Program-made: the position numbers and the translations under genes | Notes under the pieces: model-generated | Seen by the model: the letters and a program-made list of their open reading frames with translations, nothing else | Database searches by the model: none | What the model was told of the DNA's origin: nothing | Part shown: positions 1-5,546 of the stretch, in pieces | Layout of the letters: every line of letters starts with the position of its first letter | Position numbering within the stretch: the first letter of the stretch is position 1 | NCBI GenBank assembly: GCA_012797505.1 | Contig: JAAZOZ010000260.1 | Span: forward strand, 1-5,605 | DNA: 5,605 nucleotides | Direction: 5' to 3' | DNA from: Smithella sp. | GTDB lineage: Bacteria > Desulfobacterota > Syntrophia > Syntrophales > Smithellaceae

Positions 1-1
1 C

Positions 2-988
2 ACCCGGATCCGTCTGCTGGATCCGTCCTTTGACGGCAAGTTTCCGAAAATGGCCGAAGCAATGCGCGAGCCCAAACCCATGTTCACGGAACCGTTCGGG
101 GGAACCGACCGGTATCGCCGGCCTGCCGTTGCCGGCGCGTCGGCGCTGGCGACGGACGTTACCTCTTGGGTCGGCAATCCTTTGCCCGGCCATCTCGAAG
201 AAAGCCGGGCCATTGTGACCGCCCTGCCGCAGGACATCCGCGAAATTGCCGCAACGCCGCGGGGCGCCGCTTCCATTGTCTTCGCGCTCCTCATCGGCAA
301 GGATCCTTCGCGCCGCGAACAGCAGGCCGCGGCGCTGAACCGGGCGATGGTCCTGCAGGCAAATCCCGATCTGGTTTTCCCTCTGGCCTCTCGGCTCGCC
401 GAATTATCCGACCGTCTGAAACTGCCCCTTCTGGAGCTGGCCATGCCGTCTCTGTCGCTCATGACCGGGATGGAAAAACGAAATTTTCTGCTGATGCTGC
501 ATTCCCTGATCCATGCCGACGGCAAACGGAGCCTGCTGGAGCTGTCCGTTCAATGGATTCTGGAAAAGCATTTAAATCCGTCCGAAGATTTGTTTCGCGC
601 CATCCGGAAATTTTCCTTCTCCCAGGTGGGGCTGGACATTGTGACCCTTCTTTCCGCTCTGGCCTCAGCCGGGCACGCGCAAGACAAAGATAAAGCGCAA
701 AAGGCATTTGACGCAGGCGTGGCAAGGATCCCGGAGCTGGCCGCCCGGAAACCTGTCTTTTCGTTTCAGGAAAACACCTCCTACGAAACCGTGAACCGGG
801 CGCTCCAGTCGCTGACCGATGCTTCCTTCAAAATCAAGGAATCCGTCGTCGATGCCTGCGCGCACTGCGCCTTCGCGGATCAAACCGTCACGTTCGAGGA
901 GGGTGAACTCCTGCGCGTTGTCGCGCTGGCGCTGCAGTGCCCCCTGCCGCCGTTCATCCGGCCATCGCCCCTGCCGGATGCCGCCTGA
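2..988 (+). CDS. M48-family metallopeptidase, C-terminal part (5' truncated by window edge)
   Basis: The frame is open from the first bases of the window, and 328 residues are visible up to the TGA at 986-988. The first visible residues, TRIRLLDPSFDGKFP, match what follows the catalytic domain in many M48 (Ste24/HtpX-like) zinc peptidases, whose conserved HPPLEERIRLLDP segment lies at this point. The HExxH zinc motif and any membrane segments would therefore be upstream and cannot be seen. The rest is alpha-helical. Two stretches, about visible residues 161-195 (HADGK then LLELS) and 282-320 (CAFADQ then EEGELLRVVAL), have the acidic-loop-plus-helix look of TerB-like domains, which I recall as a common C-terminal extension in such peptidases. 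The ATG at 50 is an internal methionine, not the start. Likely role: membrane-associated proteolysis or protein quality control; substrate unknown. The family call rests on a short diagnostic segment plus the tail. Confidence 0.75.
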   Translation, partial: TRIRLLDPSFDGKFPKMAEAMREPKPMFTEPFGGTDRYRRPAVAGASALATDVTSWVGNPLPGHLEESRAIVTALPQDIREIAATPRGAASIVFALLIGKDPSRREQQAAALNRAMVLQANPDLVFPLASRLAELSDRLKLPLLELAMPSLSLMTGMEKRNFLLMLHSLIHADGKRSLLELSVQWILEKHLNPSEDLFRAIRKFSFSQVGLDIVTLLSALASAGHAQDKDKAQKAFDAGVARIPELAARKPVFSFQENTSYETVNRALQSLTDASFKIKESVVDACAHCAFADQTVTFEEGELLRVVALALQCPLPPFIRPSPLPDAA

Positions 989-1007
989 GCCAACCCATCC
1001 CCGCAGG

Positions 1008-1033
1008 TTTTAAAAAATCTGAATTTTTTTAAA
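1008..1033 (+). terminator. AT-only inverted repeat, possible weak terminator after the peptidase gene
   Basis: Starting 20 bases after the peptidase stop, TTTAAAAAA (1009-1017) can pair with TTTTTTAAA (1025-1033) around a 7-base loop, with a run of seven T at 1024-1030. The stem has no G or C, so it would be a poor intrinsic terminator. The T run could instead serve a weak upstream hairpin, or the tract may simply be AT-rich promoter-proximal DNA for the next gene. Confidence 0.25.
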
Positions 1034-1070
1034 GATTGCCAAGCCCCATGGCCTGTGTTAAAGCCTGCCC

Positions 1071-2360
1071 ATGTCCATCTGGCAGAAGAAAAACAGGATA
1101 TTGATCACGTGCCCGAAAGGGGTCGTTCCCTATCTGAAGGCGGAAATCGAGGAGCTGGGGTTCCCCATCCTCCAGGAAATCGACACGGCCGTTTCCACCG
1201 AGGGAACCCTGTCGGACACGATGGTGTTGAACCTGCATCTGCGCACGGCCCAGCACGTCCTGTATCAACTGCAAATCTTCAAGGCCATCTCCGCCGGCGC
1301 TTTTTACGAGCGTCTGAACGCCATTCCCTGGGAAACGTTTCTGCACGATTCCGGTCCCAGTGCTTACCTCTCGGTCACCTCCGTGGTCGATCACCCGGAG
1401 ATCACCGACACACGCTTTGCCAACCTCAGGGCCAAGGACGCCATCGTCGATCGCATCCGCGATAAGACAGGCGTCCGGCCGGATTCCGGGCCGGAAAGAA
1501 ACCGGGCGGTCATTCATGTTTACTGGCGCAACGACCAGGCCATGGCGTATATCGACACGTCCGGGGAAAGGCTTTCGCTGCGCGGCTACCGCAAGATTCC
1601 GCTGGCGGCGCCGATGCAGGAAACGCTGGCGGCCGCCCTCATCAAAGCCACGGGATGGCAGGGCCGGACGCCGCTCGTCAACCCGATGTGCGGCAGCGGC
1701 ACCCTCGCGATCGAGGCGGCCCTGATGGCGCTTCACCGCGCGCCGGGCCTGGGACGGGGCAATTACGGCTTCATGCATATCAGGGATTTTCCCCATGACT
1801 CCTGGCAGGAGCTGCGCAGGAAAGCCCGCAATGATTCTTTAAAAGCGCTGCCCTCAACCGTTATCGCTTCGGATATCGATCCGCAAGCGGTGGAGGCCGC
1901 GCGCCGCAACGCACAGACGGCCGGCGTTGACCGCCTGATTGAATTCAAGGTCTGCCCCTTCGAAAAAACGCCCACCCCGGGAGGAAAGGGCGTCATCATC
2001 ATCAATCCGCCCTACGGCGAACGGCTGGAGCCTCTAAAGATCAAAACGGCGCAATCCGCGCCAAAAAAGGAAATCGCGCCGGGGCAAAAAGTCATCGTCC
2101 GCAAAGCTGCCGATCTCGCTCATAAGCGCAGCAGTCCCAGCGCCCTTCAACGACTGGAAGCGCTCTATGAAGGCTGCGGCGATTGGCTGAAAGGCATCGG
2201 CCGCGGCTACCACGGATACCTCTTCACCGGAAATCTGGAAATGATCAAGAAAGTGGGACTGCGCACGAAGCGCCGGATGACCTTCTACAACGGGGAAATC
2301 GAGTGCCGGCTGCTGGAATATGATCTCTATGAAGGCAGCAGAAAGCAAAAATACGCCTAA
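1071..2360 (+). CDS. rlmL: THUMP-domain class I rRNA guanine-N2 methyltransferase, RlmL-like
   Basis: This 429-residue protein should methylate a guanine N2 of 23S rRNA using S-adenosylmethionine (RlmL acts on G2445 in E. coli). Order of parts: N-terminal ferredoxin-like segment (about 1-45, ILITCPKGVVPYLKAEIEEL), THUMP domain (about 46-165), the linker DTSGERLSLRGYRK and PMQETLAAAL (162-190), then a Rossmann methyltransferase. SAM motif I is NPMCGSGTLAIEAA (204-217), the acidic ribose-binding motif is ASDIDPQAVEAARRNA (266-281), and the catalytic motif is NPPYGERL (312-319). The C-terminal FTGN, LRTKRRMTFYNGEIECRL fits the family. An in-frame TAA at 1059-1061 and no other ATG make 1071 the start, although no clear ribosome binding site precedes it. 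The protein is longer than the usual ~380 residues because of a Lys/Ala-rich insertion at about 320-355. The monofunctional form is seen; the RlmK half of E. coli RlmKL is absent. The symbol is by family and the exact target base is inferred. Confidence 0.9.
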   Translation: MSIWQKKNRILITCPKGVVPYLKAEIEELGFPILQEIDTAVSTEGTLSDTMVLNLHLRTAQHVLYQLQIFKAISAGAFYERLNAIPWETFLHDSGPSAYLSVTSVVDHPEITDTRFANLRAKDAIVDRIRDKTGVRPDSGPERNRAVIHVYWRNDQAMAYIDTSGERLSLRGYRKIPLAAPMQETLAAALIKATGWQGRTPLVNPMCGSGTLAIEAALMALHRAPGLGRGNYGFMHIRDFPHDSWQELRRKARNDSLKALPSTVIASDIDPQAVEAARRNAQTAGVDRLIEFKVCPFEKTPTPGGKGVIIINPPYGERLEPLKIKTAQSAPKKEIAPGQKVIVRKAADLAHKRSSPSALQRLEALYEGCGDWLKGIGRGYHGYLFTGNLEMIKKVGLRTKRRMTFYNGEIECRLLEYDLYEGSRKQKYA

Positions 2361-2373
2361 GAGCAACCGGAGA

Positions 2374-2390
2374 ATGCGAAGCCTTTGCAT
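2374..2390 (+). terminator. Small stem-loop after the methyltransferase gene
   Basis: ATGCGAA (2374-2380) pairs with TTTGCAT (2384-2390), giving seven pairs including one G-U around the loop GCC, 13 bases after the stop codon. No clean T run follows (GATGTCTCTT), so intrinsic termination is doubtful. Its position just after the gene end is the main argument. Confidence 0.25.
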
Positions 2391-2401
2391 GATGTCTCTT
2401 A

Positions 2402-2483
2402 GTCATTGCGAACGAAGTGAAGCAATCTCATAAGCATTGGATGTTTGAAGAGATCGCCACGTCGCTTCGCTCCTCGCGATGAC
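2402..2483. repeat. Imperfect palindromic intergenic repeat, GTCATTGCGA family
   Basis: The left arm (2402-2429) begins GTCATTGCGA and ends GCAATCTC. The right arm (2450-2483), read on the opposite strand, begins GTCATCGCGA and ends GCGATCTC. The arm ends match over 10 and 8 bases with one transition each. The arm interiors share a CGAAG core (ACGAAGTGA versus GCGAAGCGA), and the right arm is six bases longer. The spacer is 20 bases (2430-2449). I recall very similar dispersed palindromes with GTCATTGCGA...GCAATCTC ends in many bacterial genomes, including deltaproteobacteria, where they behave like REP/MITE-type elements. Only this copy is in the window. As RNA from either strand it could fold into a long hairpin between two convergent genes, so it may act as a two-way transcription barrier; that role is inferred. 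Confidence 0.8.
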
Positions 2484-2579
2484 AAAAGTGTAATAATGAA
2501 AAGTTCTCCATGCGGATAGCCCGTAGCGGTTGGCTTTGAATGCACATTTTGAACGGCCTGAAGACTGGCGCCACGTCGT

Positions 2580-2960
2580 TTATTCCTTTCCCTCTCTCTT
2601 CGCTTCTTTCTTGCGGGCCTTGGCCATCGTCTTCAGCGCTTTTTTGTCCGGCGCGATGGGGGACGGCCAAGGCCGGGAAGGAAAATCCGACGCAGGGGCT
2701 CCGGCCGGCAAACCCGGCGTTTCCTGCACGGAGCCGGAAAGCCCGCTTTCCCGGACAGCGCCTGCATTCAGGGTTTTTGTCTCTTCCGTTTCCTGACGGC
2801 CGGCCGCTGTCGGATTCTTTTTCGCGCGGCGAAGGCGGATCCTGTTCGCTATGGCTTCCGCCATCATCCGGCCAAACTGGCCGATAAATCCCGCTATCAG
2901 AACCAGAACGACCCACTTGATCGCCGACCAGGTGCTGATGTAATCCAGAATGTCCGTCAT
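2580..2960 (-). CDS. Small single-pass membrane protein with basic tail, unknown function
   Basis: This is a 126-residue protein that I cannot assign to a named family. The N-terminus MTDILDYISTWSAIKWVVLV leads into one hydrophobic segment at about 12-29 (ending LIAGFIGQFG). A short helix follows, then a strongly basic patch NRIRLRRAKK (39-48), which by the positive-inside rule places the C-terminus in the cytoplasm. Residues 50-105 are rich in Pro, Ala, Gly, Ser and Glu and look disordered. The end (106-124) is again Lys/Arg-rich (DKKALK, KARKKEAKREGK). The frame extends 47 codons upstream to 3101, but the ATG at 2960-2958 is preceded by a strong ribosome binding site and begins the membrane-protein-like sequence, so I start there. 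It stands alone on its strand, divergent from the ankyrin gene. The basic tail could contact nucleic acid, ribosomes or acidic lipid; this is conjecture. Confidence 0.7.
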   Translation of the reverse strand: MTDILDYISTWSAIKWVVLVLIAGFIGQFGRMMAEAIANRIRLRRAKKNPTAAGRQETEETKTLNAGAVRESGLSGSVQETPGLPAGAPASDFPSRPWPSPIAPDKKALKTMAKARKKEAKREGKE

Positions 2961-2964
2961 GAAG

Positions 2965-2974
2965 CTTCCTTTCC
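2965..2974 (-). promoter_or_regulatory. Ribosome binding site that fixes the start of the small membrane protein
   Basis: On the minus strand GGAAAGGAAG lies four bases before the ATG at 2960-2958, with the GGAAAGG part at a more usual distance. It supports the short start over the in-frame codons upstream, which lack such a signal. Confidence 0.65.
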
Positions 2975-3033
2975 GGCATGGATTTACAGCGGCGCCTTCT
3001 TCCACACCTCCAAGGCGCAGGACCTGCAATGTT

Positions 3034-3063
3034 CTTATACAGGAAAACACCCTGCCATGACAA
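3034..3063 (-). promoter_or_regulatory. Candidate sigma-70-type promoter for the small membrane protein gene
   Basis: On the minus strand a -35 box TTGTCA (3063-3058, five of six to TTGACA) is followed after 18 bases by a -10 box TATAAG (3039-3034, five of six to TATAAT). Transcription would begin near 3027, giving a leader of about 65 bases that includes the ribosome binding site. It lies inside the upstream extension of the reading frame, which further favours the short start. Confidence 0.45.
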
Positions 3064-3087
3064 GGCCTGTTCTGCCCCAGCCGAAGG

Positions 3088-3116
3088 TTGAATTCGTTCA
3101 TCCGTCATGATAGAAG
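3088..3116 (+). promoter_or_regulatory. Weak candidate promoter for the ankyrin-hydrolase operon
   Basis: TTGAAT (3088-3093) and TAGAAG (3111-3116) are separated by 17 bases. Each matches four of six sigma-70 consensus positions. The start would be near 3123, about 40 bases before the ankyrin ATG. The match is weak, but the position and spacing are right and the region is otherwise non-coding. Confidence 0.3.
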
Positions 3117-3149
3117 TTGATCGGATCCATTCATGAACACCGTCAATTT

Positions 3150-3155
3150 GGGGAG
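3150..3155 (+). promoter_or_regulatory. Ribosome binding site for the ankyrin lipoprotein
   Basis: GGGGAG lies nine bases before the ATG at 3165. It decides against the TTG at 3117 as start: that alternative would add 16 residues in front of an otherwise typical lipoprotein signal peptide. Confidence 0.6.
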
Positions 3156-3164
3156 TTTGGGTTC

Positions 3165-4256
3165 ATGCGCAACGCCATCGTAACGCTGATCATGCTGTTT
3201 TTCATCGCCTCGATTGCCGCCTGCATGCCGCCGCCTCTGCAAAAAAAAGATGAGAAGGTAACCGCGGCCCTTGCCGATCCACAGACCTCTTTTTTCGAAG
3301 CCTCCCGAAAAGGGGACATCGTCCTGGTCATGCGCCTGGTGGAGGAAAAGCAAATCGACGTCAACCAGACGGACGATTACGCCTGGACTGGTCTGATGTA
3401 CGCCGTTCAAAACGGCCACGTCGGCCTTGCCGAATACTTTCTTCTCCGGAAATCGCAAATCAATCGGCAGGATGCGGACGGGCTGACGCCTCTGATGATT
3501 GCGGCAAATGAGCGGCATCCGGACATTGTGGAACTGCTGCTGGCGTTTGGCGCGGATCCGGAGGCGCAGGACCGACACGGTTACACGGCGTTGATGTGGG
3601 CCATTTACAACAAGAGCTGGGACTGCATTCCGCCCTTGCTGGCAACGGGAAAGGGCCTCGATTTGCAAAACGGATTCGGGGAAACGGCGCTGCACCTGGC
3701 GCTCGACTACCGTTGCTCCGACATCGCCGCGATGCTGATCCGGCGCCACGCCAATGTGAACCTGAAAGACGGCAGAGGCAGAACTCCGCTTCATCTGGCA
3801 GCGAAAAAGGGCGACCACGACAACGTCCTGCTTTTGCTCGCCGAAGGCGCGGACACCGCCGCCAGAGATGAAGCGGGCGAAAATCCGTTGATGAAAAGCA
3901 TCCGAAACGGCCGCGTTTCAGTCGCCAGGCTGCTTTTGGATCAAACCGGAAACCTCCAGACCTCCAATCAGGAGGGCCAGACGGCGCTGCACCTGGCCGC
4001 CGCAGAGGATCTGCCGGACATCGCAGCCGCCCTCATCCGGCGGAAAGCCGACCTGAACCGCCCCGACAGGCAAGGCGATACCCCGTTGATGCTCGCCGTC
4101 GAATCAGGATCGAAAAGAACGATTATCCTGCTGGCGGAGCGGGGCGCAGATCTGAAGGCGAAGAACAAAGAGGGAAAAACAGCGCTCGATCTAGCCAGGG
4201 AAAAAAGACTCGGCAACGTTGTCGAGTATCTGGAAAGAAAGATGGGGAAGCCATGA
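3165..4256 (+). CDS. Ankyrin-repeat lipoprotein
   Basis: This 363-residue protein starts with a lipoprotein signal peptide (MRNAIVTLIMLFFIASIAAC). The lipobox is I-A-A-C and the lipidated cysteine is residue 20. Residue +2 is Met, not the Asp that retains lipoproteins in the E. coli inner membrane, so an outer-membrane anchor facing the periplasm is likely. From about residue 40 to the end the protein is a solenoid of about ten ankyrin repeats of ~33 residues. Clear TPL/TAL-type repeat starts are DADGLTPLMIAA (103-114), DRHGYTALMWAI, NGFGETALHLAL, DGRGRTPLHLAA (202-213), NQEGQTALHLAA, DRQGDTPLMLAV and NKEGKTALDLAR (334-345). The first repeat (FFEASRKGD) is a cap and the seventh (DEAGENPLMKSI) is degenerate. 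No enzyme domain is present, so its job is protein binding. It overlaps the next gene by four bases, which points to the following hydrolase as the likely partner. The partner is inferred. Confidence 0.9.
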   Translation: MRNAIVTLIMLFFIASIAACMPPPLQKKDEKVTAALADPQTSFFEASRKGDIVLVMRLVEEKQIDVNQTDDYAWTGLMYAVQNGHVGLAEYFLLRKSQINRQDADGLTPLMIAANERHPDIVELLLAFGADPEAQDRHGYTALMWAIYNKSWDCIPPLLATGKGLDLQNGFGETALHLALDYRCSDIAAMLIRRHANVNLKDGRGRTPLHLAAKKGDHDNVLLLLAEGADTAARDEAGENPLMKSIRNGRVSVARLLLDQTGNLQTSNQEGQTALHLAAAEDLPDIAAALIRRKADLNRPDRQGDTPLMLAVESGSKRTIILLAERGADLKAKNKEGKTALDLAREKRLGNVVEYLERKMGKP

Positions 4257-5545
4257 AAAGACGCTTGCACGATTTCCGGTGGAGGCTTGCCGCGGCGCTG
4301 ATCATGATGACCGCCGTCCTGACGGGCTGCCGGTATTTGAGCATCCCGTCCCAGGATGACGCCGTTCCCTCTCTCCTTTCCTTGAAGGGAGAGAAAGGAC
4401 CGCCCGCTTACAATTCCGCGGTCATCAAAGGGCGCCTCACCGGGCCCGGATGGCGGGGGAACTCCACGCTCATCCTGGCCTGCAGCCCCGCGGACAAAAA
4501 AAATGAATGCGCCGAATACACGGCCACCGGTTTGAATCAGGATACTTTCATGCTGTACCTGCCCGAGGGGCGCTACCGGCTTTTTGCCGTTACGGACTAC
4601 AATCACAATGGAACGTACGAAGAGGATGAAGCATCCGGCATGAGCGGATCGGGAAGCCAGACCCTGGACATTGCGGTTCGGGAAGGAGAGCTGATTTCCG
4701 GCGTGGAGATCCGGACCATCGCAACCGATGAACAGCCGGTGCAGCTGCCCCGGGGATGGCGCCGGAAAATCGGGGAGCCCATCATCCGGCAGGCAACCGG
4801 CAACGGAGATGTTCTGAAAATTTATCATGAATATTTTTCTTTGGAAAACGCGCAGATTGGCTACTGGAATCCATCGTCCTTCATGAAAATGTTCGGCGCG
4901 CATATCTATCTGACGCAGGCCTACGATCCCCGGAAAATCCCTCTCCTTTTCGTGCACGGCACAGAGGGCAGTCCGCACAACTGGATATATTTTTATATGC
5001 GTCTGGACCGCAGCAAATACCAGCCCTGGTTCTTCTACTATCCGTCGGGAATCCGCCTGAATCTTGCCTCGGCCCTGCTCGATGAAGAATTGCGTGAGCT
5101 TCACGAAAAATTCGGTTTCCGGAAAATGGCCCTCGTCGCGCACAGCGTCGGCGGCCTGACCACGAAAGCCTTCCTGGATCGGCGCCGATCGGAGGGACAA
5201 AACACGTTCGTCCGGCTTTTTGTATCCCTCGCCACGCCCTGGAGCGGATTCGGTCTGGCCGACGCCTCCCAAATGCTGCCGCATAAAAGCATACCGGTCT
5301 GGCTGGATCTGGGAACGCAAAGCGATTTTATTTCCGCCACGATGGACACCAAACTGCCTTCCACGGTTCACCACTATCTTTTTTACGGCAGAGCCGACAA
5401 GCTTACAGGAGGCGCGGAGCCAGACAACCGGGTGGCCGCCGGCTGCGCCGCCGTATATGGATTCGACTGCACACACGACGGCATCCTGATCGACCGCAAG
5501 GTATTTTTCCAATTCGACAGCATTCTGGAAAAGGAGATGTTTTGA
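4253..5545 (+). CDS. Lipoprotein alpha/beta-hydrolase (lipase/PGAP1-like) with N-terminal beta-rich domain
   Basis: This is a 430-residue protein with a lipoprotein signal: Arg-rich start, hydrophobic stretch, lipobox L-T-G-C with cysteine 26. Residues 54-157 look like a beta-sandwich (AVIKGRLTGPGW, FMLYLPEGRYRLFAVTD, LISGVEIRTI) and carry D115-x-N-x-N-G-x-Y-x-x-x-E126, which fits a 12-residue EF-hand-type calcium loop. The hydrolase core runs from about 215 to 427: oxyanion strand IPLLFVHGTEGSP (229-241), nucleophile elbow LVAHSVGG with Ser298, strand VSLATPW (324-330), candidate acid Asp382 or Asp391, and probable catalytic His408 in YGFDCTHDGIL. This resembles bacterial lipase-like hydrolases with an H-x-x-IL motif near the end. 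It probably hydrolyses an ester (lipid, acyl or polymer ester) in the periplasm or at the outer membrane; the substrate is not evident. Its ATG overlaps the ankyrin gene stop (ATGA), so translation is probably coupled. Confidence 0.85.
   Translation: MKRRLHDFRWRLAAALIMMTAVLTGCRYLSIPSQDDAVPSLLSLKGEKGPPAYNSAVIKGRLTGPGWRGNSTLILACSPADKKNECAEYTATGLNQDTFMLYLPEGRYRLFAVTDYNHNGTYEEDEASGMSGSGSQTLDIAVREGELISGVEIRTIATDEQPVQLPRGWRRKIGEPIIRQATGNGDVLKIYHEYFSLENAQIGYWNPSSFMKMFGAHIYLTQAYDPRKIPLLFVHGTEGSPHNWIYFYMRLDRSKYQPWFFYYPSGIRLNLASALLDEELRELHEKFGFRKMALVAHSVGGLTTKAFLDRRRSEGQNTFVRLFVSLATPWSGFGLADASQMLPHKSIPVWLDLGTQSDFISATMDTKLPSTVHHYLFYGRADKLTGGAEPDNRVAAGCAAVYGFDCTHDGILIDRKVFFQFDSILEKEMF
5531..5536 (+). promoter_or_regulatory. 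Ribosome binding site for the downstream partial gene
   Basis: AAGGAG lies within the last codons of the hydrolase gene, ten bases before the ATG at 5547. It supports a real translation start there and an operon-like arrangement. Confidence 0.6.
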
Positions 5546-5546
5546 G

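Larger units (their letters stand above)
2361..2579. other. Convergent intergenic region
   Basis: This 219-bp stretch separates the ends of two convergent genes, the methyltransferase on + and the small membrane protein on -. It holds a small hairpin and a palindromic repeat, annotated separately. I see no convincing coding region in it; 2484-2579 shows nothing recognisable. Confidence 0.7.

Noticed and set aside
6..28. Direct repeat GGATCCGTC (6-14 and 20-28)
   Set aside because: It lies inside coding sequence, is short and in two copies only, and is explained by similar codons.
50..52. ATG at 50 as the start of the first gene
   Set aside because: The frame is open to the window edge, and the residues before it match the conserved segment of M48 peptidases, so this methionine is internal.
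1029..1796. 255-codon minus-strand frame opposite the methyltransferase
   Set aside because: It overlaps the THUMP and SAM-binding coding sequence and is Gly/Arg/His-rich without motif or ribosome binding site; it is a shadow frame.
2961..3101. 47-residue N-terminal extension of the small membrane protein
   Set aside because: A strong ribosome binding site sits right before the internal ATG at 2960, the extension looks non-coding, and it contains the best promoter match.
2428..3108. 226-codon minus-strand frame overlapping the small membrane protein
   Set aside because: Its end is translated repeat sequence (CHREERSDVAISS), and its middle is an out-of-frame reading of the better-supported 126-residue protein.
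3117..3164. TTG start that would lengthen the ankyrin lipoprotein by 16 residues
   Set aside because: The ATG at 3165 has GGGGAG at good spacing and begins a standard lipoprotein signal peptide; a polar extension would spoil the signal.
3165..5545. Type VI lipase effector with ankyrin immunity protein
   Set aside because: The hydrolase carries its own lipoprotein export signal, and no VgrG, PAAR, Hcp or adaptor gene is in the window; the pair is kept only as a possible enzyme-partner unit.
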